Assembly (NCBI GenBank): GCA_017651185.1
Contig: JAGCDJ010000020.1
Coordinates: 82,178 to 146,177 of the forward strand
Direction: 5' to 3'
DNA length: 64,000 nt
Source of the DNA: Bacteroidales bacterium
GTDB taxonomy: Bacteria > Bacteroidota > Bacteroidia > Bacteroidales > ML635J-15
Under the pieces are notes generated by a model. It made no database searches. It had not been told where the DNA came from and worked only from the letters and a program-made list of their open reading frames with translations. Position 1 is the stretch's first letter, and each line of letters opens with the position of its first letter. Below are positions 45,866-54,673 of the stretch, one piece after another. Position numbers and translations under genes: made by a program.

Positions 45866-46500
45866 TGGACATAAGGTATTTGGTCATCGAAGGGAATATC
45901 GGTGCTGGCAAAACTAGTCTTTGCAAACTGATAGCAGAAAAAAGGAAAGCAAAACTTTTTCTCGAACAATACGCAGAAAATCCCTTCCTGCCCAAATTCT
46001 ACGAAAATCCGGAAAGATACTCGTTCCCACTGGAACTTTCTTTCCTTGCAGACAGATACAATCAACTAAAGAACAGCCTATCGTCATTCGACCTGTTCAA
46101 CGAGTTGATTGTATCTGATTATTTTTTCATGAAATCGCTTATTTTCTCGGCAAACAACCTGCAGGAAGACGAATACAAACTATATAGGCAGATATTCGAC
46201 ATAATATACAGTACTCTGCCAAAACCAGACCTATATGTATATCTGCACAAGAATACTGATCTTCTACTCAGCAACATAGCAAAGCGAGGACGCGAATACG
46301 AGAAAAACATTTCAGCAGAATACCTAAAAGGAATCGAAAACGGATACTTCAAGTTCTTCAAGCAACAAAACAATATCAAGATTGCAATTATCGACACCAA
46401 CAATATCGATTTCGTGAACAATAGCAAGGACTTCGAAGCAATCGAAAACGCAATATTTGGCACTGAATATGAGGTTGGAATAACGAGATTAATTCTATAG
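45865..46500 (+). CDS. Deoxynucleoside kinase (dNK family)
   Basis: Salvage kinase phosphorylating deoxynucleosides, 211 residues. The N-terminal P-loop GNIGAGKTSL (about residues 9-18), followed by EQYAENPFLPKFYENPERYSFPLE.SFLADR, is the pattern of bacterial deoxyadenosine/deoxyguanosine kinases. The LID region with basic residues (RGREYEKNIS) follows the conserved pattern. Translationally coupled to prs. Substrate preference (dAdo, dGuo or dCyd) cannot be read from sequence. Confidence 0.85.
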   Translation: MDIRYLVIEGNIGAGKTSLCKLIAEKRKAKLFLEQYAENPFLPKFYENPERYSFPLELSFLADRYNQLKNSLSSFDLFNELIVSDYFFMKSLIFSANNLQEDEYKLYRQIFDIIYSTLPKPDLYVYLHKNTDLLLSNIAKRGREYEKNISAEYLKGIENGYFKFFKQQNNIKIAIIDTNNIDFVNNSKDFEAIENAIFGTEYEVGITRLIL

Positions 46501-46554
46501 GTAAAATTTTTAATCTTTTTGTTATTTTTTCTTCATAAATCAAAAACAAGATAT

Positions 46555-46562
46555 TATCTTTG
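46555..46562 (+). promoter_or_regulatory. -7 element for the TPR lipoprotein gene
   Basis: TATCTTTG, giving an unusually long (about 80 nt) AT-rich leader before the ATG at 46645. Confidence 0.65.
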
Positions 46563-46644
46563 CACAGATTTTTTCCGATGGGAAACGTCAAATTATTAAT
46601 TATTAAAGTATTTAAAATTAACAAGAATAATTAAGGAATAAATT

Positions 46645-48360
46645 ATGAAGAGGTTTTTATTTTTTACTTCGGTGGTAGCATTAGGACTTGTAATGGGTTC
46701 GTGCAACGACTTGAAAAAAATGGTAGCAAATGCTGATGACATTAACTACTCTGTAAATCCGAAGGTACTGGAAGTTCACAACGGACAAGTAGCAGTTAAC
46801 ATTACTGGTAACTTCCCAGAAAAGTACTTCAGAAAGAAAGTATCTGCAACATTAACACCAACCTTGGTATGGGACGGAGGAGAAAAGGCTCTTACCCCTA
46901 TCTACGTACAAGGTGAAAAGGTTTCTGGCAACGGACAGGTTATAAAGTACAAACCAGGTGGTGCATTCTCCTACAACGACAAGTTCGACTACTCTCCAGA
47001 AATGCGTAGATCGAAACTCGTTTTGAAGATTACAGCCGTTAAGGGTACAAAGGAAGCTGAATTCGATCCAGAAGACATAGCTGAAGGTATCGTTGCAACT
47101 CCAGAACTCGTTAAGATGGACGGAGGAAAGTCTTCAAATGCAGCAAGCAACTTCAAGAAGGACAATGCAGCATCGAAGATTGCAGCAATCAACTACGACA
47201 AGAACAAAGCAGAAATCAAGTCTTCAGAAACTAAGAAGAGCGAAATTGCAGAAATGCAGCAATACATTAAGGATTCAAAGGACAACGACCGCGTTCGTTT
47301 CGACGGTGTTGAACTTAAGTCATACGCTTCTCCAGAAGGTGCACAAGACATCAACAAGAAGGTTTCTAACGACCGTTCAAACAGCGCTAGCAAATTCGCT
47401 AAGAACGAATTCAAGGGCGTTAACGGTGCTGACGGAAGCAACTTCTTCAAGACTTTGGTTACCGAAGAAGACTGGGAAGGTTTCAAGACTGCAGTACAGA
47501 ATTCTAATCTCGCTGACAAGGACATGATTATACGTGTTATCAACATGAACTCAGATCCTGACAAGAGAGAAGAAGAAATCAGAAACATGAAGAACACATT
47601 TGACGAACTCGAAAAAGAAGTTCTCCCAAGTCTGCGTCGTTCTGAAATCGTAATCAACGTTACCAACATTGGTAAGACCGACGACGAAATTGCTAAGCAG
47701 TACAAGGATGATCCTAGCAAGCTTTCATTCACCGAAATCATGCACTATGGTGAAATAACCGAAGATGCAAACAAGAGAGTTGAAATCTACACTAAGGCAA
47801 CTGAACTCTTCCCAGAAGAATGGTCGGCATACAACAACCTCGGTGCAGCTTTGTACGAAACAAAGGACTACCAGGCAGCAAAGGTTGCTCTCGAAAAGGC
47901 AAAAAGCAAGAGCAACGGAAATGCAACAGTTCTCAACAACATGGGTAATGTTGCTCTTTCAGAAGGCAATGTAGCAGAAGCTGAATCAAACTACGCTTCA
48001 GCAACTGGTGTTAACGAAGCTAGCGCAGGTCAAGGCGTTATCTCAATAAAGAAAGGTCAGTATGCTAACGCATCGAACTTCTATGGTGATGACTGCTCAT
48101 TCAACGCAGGTCTTGCTAAGGTTCTCAACAAGGAAAACGATGCTGCTATTAAGGCACTCGAATGTGGCGCAGAAAAGGACGATGCAATGAACTACTACTT
48201 GAAGGCAGTTGTTTGCGCTCGTAAGGCCGATAACGATGGTGTTTTCAACAACCTCCGCACCGCTTGCCAGAAGGATTCAAGCTTGAAGGACTTCGCTGCT
48301 AAGGACGTTGAATTCATCAACCTCTTTGAAAACGACACTTTCAAATCTATTGTAAAGTAA
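46645..48360 (+). CDS. Predicted outer-membrane TPR lipoprotein with OmpA-like middle region
   Basis: A 571-residue lipoprotein with a lipobox at about residues 17-20 (MGSCN). The N-terminal part (about 30-165) looks beta-rich. The middle (about 215-285) has an OmpA-like pattern (VRFDGVELKSYASPEGAQDINKKVSNDRSNSASKF). The C-terminal third carries TPR repeats (WSAYNNLGAALYETKDYQAAKVALEKA, ATVLNNMGNVALSEGNVAEAESNY). Codon use resembles rpsA and the por genes (many AAG, GTT), fitting high expression. The family is widespread in Bacteroidales as an uncharacterised TPR protein; no function assigned. It stands alone between prs-dNK and a bidirectional terminator. Confidence 0.75.
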   Translation: MKRFLFFTSVVALGLVMGSCNDLKKMVANADDINYSVNPKVLEVHNGQVAVNITGNFPEKYFRKKVSATLTPTLVWDGGEKALTPIYVQGEKVSGNGQVIKYKPGGAFSYNDKFDYSPEMRRSKLVLKITAVKGTKEAEFDPEDIAEGIVATPELVKMDGGKSSNAASNFKKDNAASKIAAINYDKNKAEIKSSETKKSEIAEMQQYIKDSKDNDRVRFDGVELKSYASPEGAQDINKKVSNDRSNSASKFAKNEFKGVNGADGSNFFKTLVTEEDWEGFKTAVQNSNLADKDMIIRVINMNSDPDKREEEIRNMKNTFDELEKEVLPSLRRSEIVINVTNIGKTDDEIAKQYKDDPSKLSFTEIMHYGEITEDANKRVEIYTKATELFPEEWSAYNNLGAALYETKDYQAAKVALEKAKSKSNGNATVLNNMGNVALSEGNVAEAESNYASATGVNEASAGQGVISIKKGQYANASNFYGDDCSFNAGLAKVLNKENDAAIKALECGAEKDDAMNYYLKAVVCARKADNDGVFNNLRTACQKDSSLKDFAAKDVEFINLFENDTFKSIVK

Positions 48361-48380
48361 GTTTCTAAGCATAAAAACAA

Positions 48381-48416
48381 AAAAAGGGAGATTTCTAATG
48401 AAACCTCCCTTTTTTT
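48381..48416. terminator. Bidirectional terminator between TPR lipoprotein gene and mutS2
   Basis: AAAAAGGGAGATTTC / GAAACCTCCCTTTTT around TAAT: a stem with A and T runs on either side, so it can serve both converging genes. Confidence 0.85.
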
Positions 48417-48431
48417 TATATCGTTAGACAA

Positions 48432-50900
48432 CTATTCTAACTTTACAACTGTAATTCCATCTCCGCCAAAACGTATATCCTCATCGGAAATAGACTTCAC
48501 CTGCGGAATGGTCTTTAGGTACTGGCGGATATTCTGGCGCAAAATTCCGTTTCCTCGTCCGTGAAGAATCTTAAGTTCATGATGACTTAGCATAACCGCT
48601 GCATCAACAAGTTCTTCTATCTTGCGCAAAGCTTCTTCGGTACGGTCGCCACGAACATCAATGTAGGGTTTGAAATTCAATGCCTTTTCGGAATACAATG
48701 CCGATGCAGAGGATTGCTTGCGCTGGTTGGCATATTCCTCCTGCGAGACCTTCTGCAATCTATCTAAAGCTACCGACATATACAAGCTGCCGAAACAAAC
48801 CACAGCAGTCTTGTCGGTAAGACCAGTGACATCCCCTATTGCCTCTTGTCCTGCCAGACGCACCTTGCTTCCAATATTTATCTTATCCTCGTCAATTGGA
48901 ATAATCTCCAACTTTTTGGCATCTTCGCGGACTTTCTTGCGAGCTTCGCGCTCCTCAACCTTGCGCTTCACATATTCGTACTTGCGAGCGAATTCGTTCT
49001 CTTCAACCTCCTTCGACTTCTCAAAATCTTCCTTAAACTGCTTTATTTCCTCACGAACCTCGCGAGTTTTGTCCTTGTCGGCATTGCTACGCTTGATTTC
49101 CGATATTGTATTTTCAATCTGCTTGTTAACACCATTGAGCAACTGCTCGGCCTCCGAACGTGCACTTTCGATAATCTGCTTGCGCTTGGTCTTTATAATT
49201 TCCAATTCCTCCAGATTCTTGCGCAATGCCTCATCAACCTTCTTGCTCTGCTCGTTTACCTGCTTGCGTTTGCGCTCCCAATAACGTTTGTCACGCATAA
49301 GTTCGCGCAGAAAACGGTCAATATTCATCTGCTGTGTGCCAGTTTTCTCAACGACCTTGCTAATTATCGCTTCGGGCAAGCCAATCCTCCGCGCAATTTC
49401 CACCGCATACGATGAACCAGGAATTCCAACCTCAAGGATAAAGGTCGGCTGCATATTCGTATGATCAATCAGCATGGCACCATTGATTATTCCATCGGCC
49501 TCAGCAGCAAAAACCTTAAGGTTTGTATAGTGCGTGGTTATCATTCCAAAAGTTTTCGAAGCATTCAGTTGTTCAAGTATTGCCTCCGCTATTGTTCCTC
49601 CAATAATCGGGTCGGTTCCAGAACCAAACTCATCAATGAAAAGCAATGTACGCGGTCCTGCATTTTTCAGGAAATGCTTCATGTTGACAAGATGAGAACT
49701 ATATGTACTCAAATCATTTTCAATGGATTGCTCATCGCCTATATCGAGCATGATTTCAGAAAAAATACCAAACGAAGATGCGCCACCCACTGGCACCGGC
49801 AATCCGCATTGCAACATATACGAAAGTATTGCGGCAGTCTTAAGGCATACGCTTTTTCCACCAGCATTAGGACCAGAAATCAGCAGTATGCGGTTTTCGG
49901 AATCGAGGCGGAAAGTCGTAGGCACGATTTCTCGGTTTTCCTTTTTCAAAGTTAGGTACAAAAGTGGATGCTTTCCTCGCACAATGTCGAGACATGGTTC
50001 ATCATGTACAGATGGTATTATCGCTTCGATTCGCAATGCGAACTTTGCTTTCGCACGAATGAAATCAAGTTCTGCAATTACCTGCGAAATATTTTTCAAA
50101 TCATCGGCGTATGGGCGGAACTCGCAAGTAAGTTCATAAAGAATCTTCTGTATTTCACGGGCTTCGGAGAGTTCCAATTCACGAATACGATTGTTCATCT
50201 CAAGTACTTCCTGCGGTTCTATGTACGAAGTCTTGCCACTTGCCGATTCATCATGGACAAACCCTTGAACCTTGCGCTTGTATGTTGTTTCGATAGGCAG
50301 AACCAGACGACCATTCACCATCGTAGCCGACAAGTCCTTGCTAACCCAACCCTGCTCGCGGAAAGAGGTAAGTATCGAATTCAACTTGCGCGACACCGAT
50401 TCCTGTGTAGAAATGAGCGAAGAGCGAATTTCGCGCAATTCTGGCGAAGCAGTATCTTTTATTTCACCGTTTTTTGTCAAAACAGATTGCAACCGGTCGT
50501 AAAGGTATGTAGGGAAATTAGCAGAATCAACTATTTGTTTCAGGTTGGGAAATTCGTTTTTGTCATCGGTACGGAAAAAAGCACGCAAAGCACGGCAATT
50601 TTCCAATATGGTGCGAATATCGACAAGTTCGAAAAGCTGCAAGCAAGTGCCTTCGATGCGCATACGCGAAGCCGCCTGCGACACATCAGGGTAATTGTTG
50701 GCAGGATAGTTGTCCTTAAGCATACAGATGCTCATCATTTCGCCAGCAAGAGCCAAAGATTTGCGGATATAACTGATGTCGGTCGAAAATGCAATGTCAT
50801 CAACGATACTCTTGGCTGGCGAAGCTATGCATTCCGACTTTATCAGGTTACGTATTTTGTCGAATCCTATCTTTGACTCAAAGTTATCGGGAAATACCAT
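48432..50900 (-). CDS. mutS2: Endonuclease MutS2
   Basis: MutS-family ATPase with a C-terminal nuclease domain, linked to suppression of homologous recombination or rescue of collided ribosomes in other bacteria. The 822 residues hold the core and clamp helices, Walker A (ISGPNAGGKSVCLKT), Walker B (LLFIDEFGSGTDP), a long charged coiled-coil (about 510-660), and a C-terminal Smr domain with DVRGDR and LHGRGNGILR. It lacks the MutS mismatch-recognition domain. Convergent with the TPR lipoprotein gene; no TAnnTTTG promoter is evident upstream. Confidence 0.95.
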   Translation of the reverse strand: MVFPDNFESKIGFDKIRNLIKSECIASPAKSIVDDIAFSTDISYIRKSLALAGEMMSICMLKDNYPANNYPDVSQAASRMRIEGTCLQLFELVDIRTILENCRALRAFFRTDDKNEFPNLKQIVDSANFPTYLYDRLQSVLTKNGEIKDTASPELREIRSSLISTQESVSRKLNSILTSFREQGWVSKDLSATMVNGRLVLPIETTYKRKVQGFVHDESASGKTSYIEPQEVLEMNNRIRELELSEAREIQKILYELTCEFRPYADDLKNISQVIAELDFIRAKAKFALRIEAIIPSVHDEPCLDIVRGKHPLLYLTLKKENREIVPTTFRLDSENRILLISGPNAGGKSVCLKTAAILSYMLQCGLPVPVGGASSFGIFSEIMLDIGDEQSIENDLSTYSSHLVNMKHFLKNAGPRTLLFIDEFGSGTDPIIGGTIAEAILEQLNASKTFGMITTHYTNLKVFAAEADGIINGAMLIDHTNMQPTFILEVGIPGSSYAVEIARRIGLPEAIISKVVEKTGTQQMNIDRFLRELMRDKRYWERKRKQVNEQSKKVDEALRKNLEELEIIKTKRKQIIESARSEAEQLLNGVNKQIENTISEIKRSNADKDKTREVREEIKQFKEDFEKSKEVEENEFARKYEYVKRKVEEREARKKVREDAKKLEIIPIDEDKINIGSKVRLAGQEAIGDVTGLTDKTAVVCFGSLYMSVALDRLQKVSQEEYANQRKQSSASALYSEKALNFKPYIDVRGDRTEEALRKIEELVDAAVMLSHHELKILHGRGNGILRQNIRQYLKTIPQVKSISDEDIRFGGDGITVVKLE

Positions 50901-50905
50901 AAATT

Positions 50906-50930
50906 GATTTACGATTTACGATTTACGATT
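50906..50930. repeat. Tandem 7-base repeat (GATTTAC)
   Basis: Three full copies of GATTTAC plus GATT immediately upstream of mutS2. Confidence 0.85.
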
Positions 50931-51033
50931 ATGGAATTGTATGGTGTCAAACAAACCTATTATTTAATTGGCAACTTGTTTTTGACCTTATCAAAATCTA
51001 GAAATCAGAAACAAGAAACCTATGATACATTTC

Positions 51034-51351
51034 TTACTCCTCAGTTATAACCAAGAAAATATCCTCATCCGCTTCCTTCATGTAGTACTGTTCGCGAGCA
51101 AATTTTTCGAGTTCTTCCTTTCCCGACATAAGTTCTTCTAGTCGAGTGCTATTCTCAAGGTTTTCCTTTTCGTAATACTTCTCAGTCTCATGCAGTTCGT
51201 GCAGTTTACTCATCTTATAGAACCTGTCAATGAGATTGAAATTGTCGAAGAAAGTTATCCAGACCAAAAAAATGGCCACTATAACCATCGCAATATAACG
51301 GAACCTCCAATTCCTTACCTTCTCAAATATTTTCTTTATTTTCTCTTTCAT
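51034..51351 (-). CDS. FtsB/DivIC-like septum formation initiator
   Basis: A 105-residue bitopic membrane protein with a basic N-terminus, one transmembrane helix (about 19-37) and a periplasmic coiled-coil ending in EELEKFAREQYYMKEADEDIF, the signature of the septum-formation-initiator family. It should act with FtsL and FtsQ in the divisome. A TACTTTTG element ends only five bases before the ATG, so the transcript may be essentially leaderless. Confidence 0.85.
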   Translation of the reverse strand: MKEKIKKIFEKVRNWRFRYIAMVIVAIFLVWITFFDNFNLIDRFYKMSKLHELHETEKYYEKENLENSTRLEELMSGKEELEKFAREQYYMKEADEDIFLVITEE

Positions 51352-51356
51352 AAGTG

Positions 51357-51364
51357 CAAAAGTA
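51357..51364 (-). promoter_or_regulatory. -7 element for the FtsB/DivIC gene
   Basis: TACTTTTG on the minus strand, five bases upstream of the ATG at 51351. Confidence 0.65.
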
Positions 51365-51523
51365 ATCGTTTATCAACTATAGCGGCACAAAAAAGGAATT
51401 TAGTTTTCAACAAGTTAATATTTAATTGTAGTGAAAGCAAAAAGCCGAACGTCGCAGGGAACAGTTCTGCATGGCATCCGTTTTTGTTGAACCTTTTGAA
51501 TCTTTAAATCATTAAATCTTTCT

Positions 51524-51531
51524 TATCTTTG
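51524..51531 (+). promoter_or_regulatory. -7 element for the holA operon
   Basis: TATCTTTG, 19 bases before the holA ATG. Confidence 0.7.
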
Positions 51532-51550
51532 CACCTGAAAATTATTCGTC

Positions 51551-52552
51551 ATGACATACGACCAGATTTTAAACGACCTGAAAAACAAGATATACAAACC
51601 CGTGTACCTGCTTTACGGCGAAGAATCATACTTCATCGACAAGATTACCGATTACATCGCCGAGAACGTTCTTACAGAATCGGAAAAGGCGTTCAACCAA
51701 GTGGTCATATACGGACGCGACACAGACATTCCAACAGTGATACAAGCGGCACGTCGTTTTCCAATGATGTCGAACTACCAAGTGGTAATCGTAAAGGAGG
51801 CACAGCATCTGAAACCCCTAGCCGACATGGATATATATTTCGAGAATCCGCTGAAATCGACAATACTGGTACTTGCCATAAAGGAAACTCAAAAACTCGA
51901 CAAGCGAACCAAAGCAATAAAACTCGCAGAAAAAATCGGTGCGGTACTCGAATCGAAGAAATTATACGAAAACGAAATGATAAGGTGGGTTTCAAATCTC
52001 GCCAAATCATACGGTCTTACTCTTACTCCCGATGCACAACGTCTTATGTACGAACACATTGGCGCCGACCTTTCACGTCTCGATGGAGAAATGAAGAAAC
52101 TTAAGACCGCCGTAACCGACAACTCCCCTATCGGTTCCGATGTAGTAGCGCGAAACATTGGCGTAAACCGCGACTTCAACATATTTGAACTACAGAAAGC
52201 AATAGGTTCAAAAAATGCACTAAAGGCCTACCAGATTACCGACTATTTTGCAAAAAATCCCAAAAGCACTTACATCGGACTAGCAATAAAGCAGATTTTC
52301 GACTACTTCACGAGAATCATGAAAGTTCACAGCGCCACCGACAAGAGCAAAAATGCACTTGCAGCAGTGCTCGGAGTAAACCCATATTTCGTTGACGAAT
52401 ACATGACAGCAGCAAGATATTACCCACTGGATAAAATCGTAAGTATCATATCATTCCTTCGCGATGCTGATGCTAAAAGCAAGGGTATGTCGGGTAGCTA
52501 CGAAGATGGAGATATTTACAAGGAACTCATTTACAAGATAATGCATGTATGA
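51551..52552 (+). CDS. holA: DNA polymerase III delta subunit
   Basis: Wrench subunit of the clamp loader that opens the beta sliding clamp. The 333 residues show the typical start YKPVYLLYGEESYFIDKITDYI, a RecA-like N-terminal fold (RFPMMSNYQVVIVKEAQ), an alpha-helical lid (GADLSRLDGEMKKL) and the C-terminal collar helices. The family lacks a functional Walker A, as here. The stop overlaps the gmhB-like start by four bases (ATGA), so the genes are coupled. Confidence 0.93.
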   Translation: MTYDQILNDLKNKIYKPVYLLYGEESYFIDKITDYIAENVLTESEKAFNQVVIYGRDTDIPTVIQAARRFPMMSNYQVVIVKEAQHLKPLADMDIYFENPLKSTILVLAIKETQKLDKRTKAIKLAEKIGAVLESKKLYENEMIRWVSNLAKSYGLTLTPDAQRLMYEHIGADLSRLDGEMKKLKTAVTDNSPIGSDVVARNIGVNRDFNIFELQKAIGSKNALKAYQITDYFAKNPKSTYIGLAIKQIFDYFTRIMKVHSATDKSKNALAAVLGVNPYFVDEYMTAARYYPLDKIVSIISFLRDADAKSKGMSGSYEDGDIYKELIYKIMHV

Positions 52553-53037
52553 ACAAGGCGGTATTTCTTGATAGGGACGGTGTTGTAAACAAGGAACTCG
52601 GGCGCTACTGCGAAAGCGTTGCCGAATTCGAAATCCTTGAAGGTCTAGGCGATGCAATAAAACTATTGAAAGATTCGGGATTCAAAGTTATAATAATCTC
52701 GAACCAGGGTGGAATTGCAAAAGGGATTTATACCGAAGCGGACGTCATCGCAATGCACGAAAAACTATGCGGTTATCTTGACAAATTCGACACCTCCATT
52801 GATGACTTCTACTTCTGCCCTCATCACGATTCAATAAGTCGATGCCTTTGCCGCAAACCCAAGGGTCTGCTCATCGAAAAGGCAATCGCCACACACAACA
52901 TAGACCCTGCCCAATCGTACATGATTGGCGATAGCAAGCGCGACATAGAAGCCGCACAAAACGCTGGAGTAAAAGGAATACTAATAGAATCCAATTCGGG
53001 AATACTTGAAATCTGTAAAAAAATAATTTCGGAATAA
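52549..53037 (+). CDS. gmhB: HAD-family phosphatase, GmhB (heptose bisphosphatase) type
   Basis: Predicted D-glycero-manno-heptose 1,7-bisphosphate 7-phosphatase of ADP-heptose (LPS core) synthesis, 162 residues. HAD motif I is FLDRDGVVN, motif II is IIISNQGG, the metal-cluster segment is CPHH...CLCRKPKG, and the distal acidic motif is MIGDSKRDIEAA. The CxH...CxC zinc site is typical of GmhB; related histidinol phosphatases share it, so the substrate is an inference. It is between holA and an aminotransferase-like gene, with a one-base overlap with the latter. Confidence 0.82.
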   Translation: MNKAVFLDRDGVVNKELGRYCESVAEFEILEGLGDAIKLLKDSGFKVIIISNQGGIAKGIYTEADVIAMHEKLCGYLDKFDTSIDDFYFCPHHDSISRCLCRKPKGLLIEKAIATHNIDPAQSYMIGDSKRDIEAAQNAGVKGILIESNSGILEICKKIISE

Positions 53038-53915
53038 TGGCTCGACACATAATGCTAAACGGAGAATTCATGCCATCGGACAAACCCTGTCTGTGCTACA
53101 ACAACCGTGGACTGCAGTGGGGCGACTCTTTCAGCGTGCAACTCCGTGGAAACTCGTGCATTGTCTACGATTTCGACATGTATTTCAAGTGCATCGAGCA
53201 AATGGCAGAAACTCTAGGTATGGAAAACCAAACATTCAAACCGAAATCATTCGCCAACGACATACTGCTATTGCTAAAGAAAAATCGCATCTACAAGGAA
53301 TTTTCCGCAAAAATCACCATTTTCCGCAATAGCACCGACAACAAGAAGTTAGCAACGGACAATACTTTTTCTGTACTAATATCTGCAGAAAGTCTGCCTC
53401 ACGAATACTACAGCATAAACACTAACGGCATATTCACCGAGGTGCTAGAACTGCCGGAAACAATTCAGCGCGAGGCATTTCCAGACTTTCCATGGGAAGT
53501 CTTATGCGCAAGGCAAAAGGAAGAAAATGGTCTTGACGACATTATCATAACTGACAGCAACGGAAATTTCAGGAAGAGCATTTACTCCGACATTTTTTTC
53601 ATGAAGGGCAACTCGCTAATATATGCCTCATCGCCAGAAATATTTTCCGGGAACAAAGTCTTTTCAAGTAGAATCGCAAAACTTGCCAGTCAAAATCTTG
53701 GCATGACAATCTACGAAAGTCCTATCAGCGAACAAAAACTAAAAGAAATAGACAGTATGTTCCTCGCCGACCCTGTCAACGGAATAAGATGGGTTGTGGG
53801 ACTTGGCAGAAACAGGTTATTCAAGGGCGAAGTGGAAAAAATCGCATACGAAGTATACAACTACTACAAGACCGAAATCGACAAAAAGAAGCAAATATTA
53901 TTAGGGGACAAATAA
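53037..53915 (+). CDS. Aminotransferase class IV-fold protein, probable PLP lysine missing
   Basis: 292 residues with the class IV (BCAT/PabC) fold: an N-terminal NNRGLQWGDSFSVQLR (usual DRGxxYGDGvFE) and a middle WEVLCARQKEENGLDDIIITDSNGNFRKS (usual LARREAKERGADEALLLDENGYVTEGS). The segment just before it, where the catalytic lysine normally sits (K.LN.L), reads QREAFPDFP with no Lys. Thus it may have lost transaminase/lyase activity or use another lysine. It is the third gene of the holA-gmhB unit. Whether it binds PLP is open. Confidence 0.75.
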   Translation: MARHIMLNGEFMPSDKPCLCYNNRGLQWGDSFSVQLRGNSCIVYDFDMYFKCIEQMAETLGMENQTFKPKSFANDILLLLKKNRIYKEFSAKITIFRNSTDNKKLATDNTFSVLISAESLPHEYYSINTNGIFTEVLELPETIQREAFPDFPWEVLCARQKEENGLDDIIITDSNGNFRKSIYSDIFFMKGNSLIYASSPEIFSGNKVFSSRIAKLASQNLGMTIYESPISEQKLKEIDSMFLADPVNGIRWVVGLGRNRLFKGEVEKIAYEVYNYYKTEIDKKKQILLGDK

Positions 53916-53974
53916 AAAAAATTCCCCTAAGGGAATCCGAAACAAATATTATATAGCATTCTTTTGCTTTTCTG

Positions 53975-54049
53975 TCGGGGTGGCCAGATTCGAACTGGCG
54001 ACCCCCTGCTCCCAAAGCAGGTGCGCTAACCGGACTGCGCTACACCCCG
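53975..54049 (-). tRNA. tRNA-Pro (anticodon TGG)
   Basis: A 75-nt tRNA. Acceptor CGGGGTG (from 54049) pairs with CACCCCG (to 53976), discriminator A. The anticodon stem CCTGC/GCAGG encloses TTTGGGA, giving TGG. The T-arm GTTCGAATC is standard and CCA is not encoded. Confidence 0.95.
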
Positions 54050-54060
54050 AAAAAGCGGTG

Positions 54061-54091
54061 CAAAGATAATACTATTTTTTGTGTCTGCAAA
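54061..54091 (-). promoter_or_regulatory. Promoter of tRNA-Pro
   Basis: Minus-strand TTTG (54091-54088) and TATCTTTG (54068-54061) with a 19-base spacer. Confidence 0.8.
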
Positions 54092-54141
54092 AAATTATTT
54101 CTCTTTTTTATTAGGTTGCTCAATATACCAAAAATAAGGAT

Positions 54142-54149
54142 TACCTTTG
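54142..54149 (+). promoter_or_regulatory. -7 element for the DUF4293 gene
   Basis: TACCTTTG, 15 bases before the ATG. Confidence 0.65.
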
Positions 54150-54164
54150 CAAAAAATATAGAAT

Positions 54165-54623
54165 ATGATACAAAGAATCCAAACATTATTCCTATTGCTT
54201 GCACTCGTGTGCATGGCAATCTTTTATTTTGTGCCTTTCGGAAGTCTTGAACTAACCACCGAAGCAGGCATTTCTGATGTTCCCATGGGACTTTATGGCG
54301 TCGATTTCGGAGAAGAACACTACTCCACACTACCGCTTCTTATTCTACTGTCGTTTGTTGTTTTAACACTCATCTTCACAATAATCCTTTTCAAGCACAG
54401 GATACTACAGATGAGAATTTGTGTATTCAACCTAATTCTTGCCTTAGGTTGTTCAGGACTTGCATTCTTCTTCCTATATCAGGCATCGGAGAAATTTGCT
54501 ACAAACTATTCGACAAGCATTCTTGTAGTTCTTCCCATAGTTGCAGCAATATTCATCGCTTTGGCAATACGAGGAATCGCAAAAGACGAGGCCCTTATAA
54601 GGTCAATAGATAGGATTAGGTAA
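54165..54623 (+). CDS. DUF4293 family inner-membrane protein
   Basis: A 152-residue protein with four hydrophobic helices (about 7-25, 59-79, 86-106, 116-136) and a MIQRIQTLFLLLA start typical of the Bacteroidetes-specific DUF4293 family. A charged tail (AKDEALIRSIDRIR) faces the cytoplasm or periplasm. No function is known. The gene is monocistronic with its own promoter. Confidence 0.8.
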   Translation: MIQRIQTLFLLLALVCMAIFYFVPFGSLELTTEAGISDVPMGLYGVDFGEEHYSTLPLLILLSFVVLTLIFTIILFKHRILQMRICVFNLILALGCSGLAFFFLYQASEKFATNYSTSILVVLPIVAAIFIALAIRGIAKDEALIRSIDRIR

Positions 54624-54654
54624 AAAGGCAAATCACTACGATATAATCAATACT

Positions 54655-54672
54655 ACCGCAAAGCATTGCGGT
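54655..54672. terminator. Short hairpin between convergent genes
   Basis: ACCGCAA / TTGCGGT around AGCA, one base before the rlmI stop; no T-run, so a weak terminator at best. Confidence 0.45.
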
Positions 54673-54673
54673 G

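Noticed and set aside
50906..50930. GATTTAC tandem as a phase-variation switch for mutS2
   Set aside because: Only 3.6 copies, outside the coding frame and promoter elements; short copies of this kind are common in intergenic DNA.
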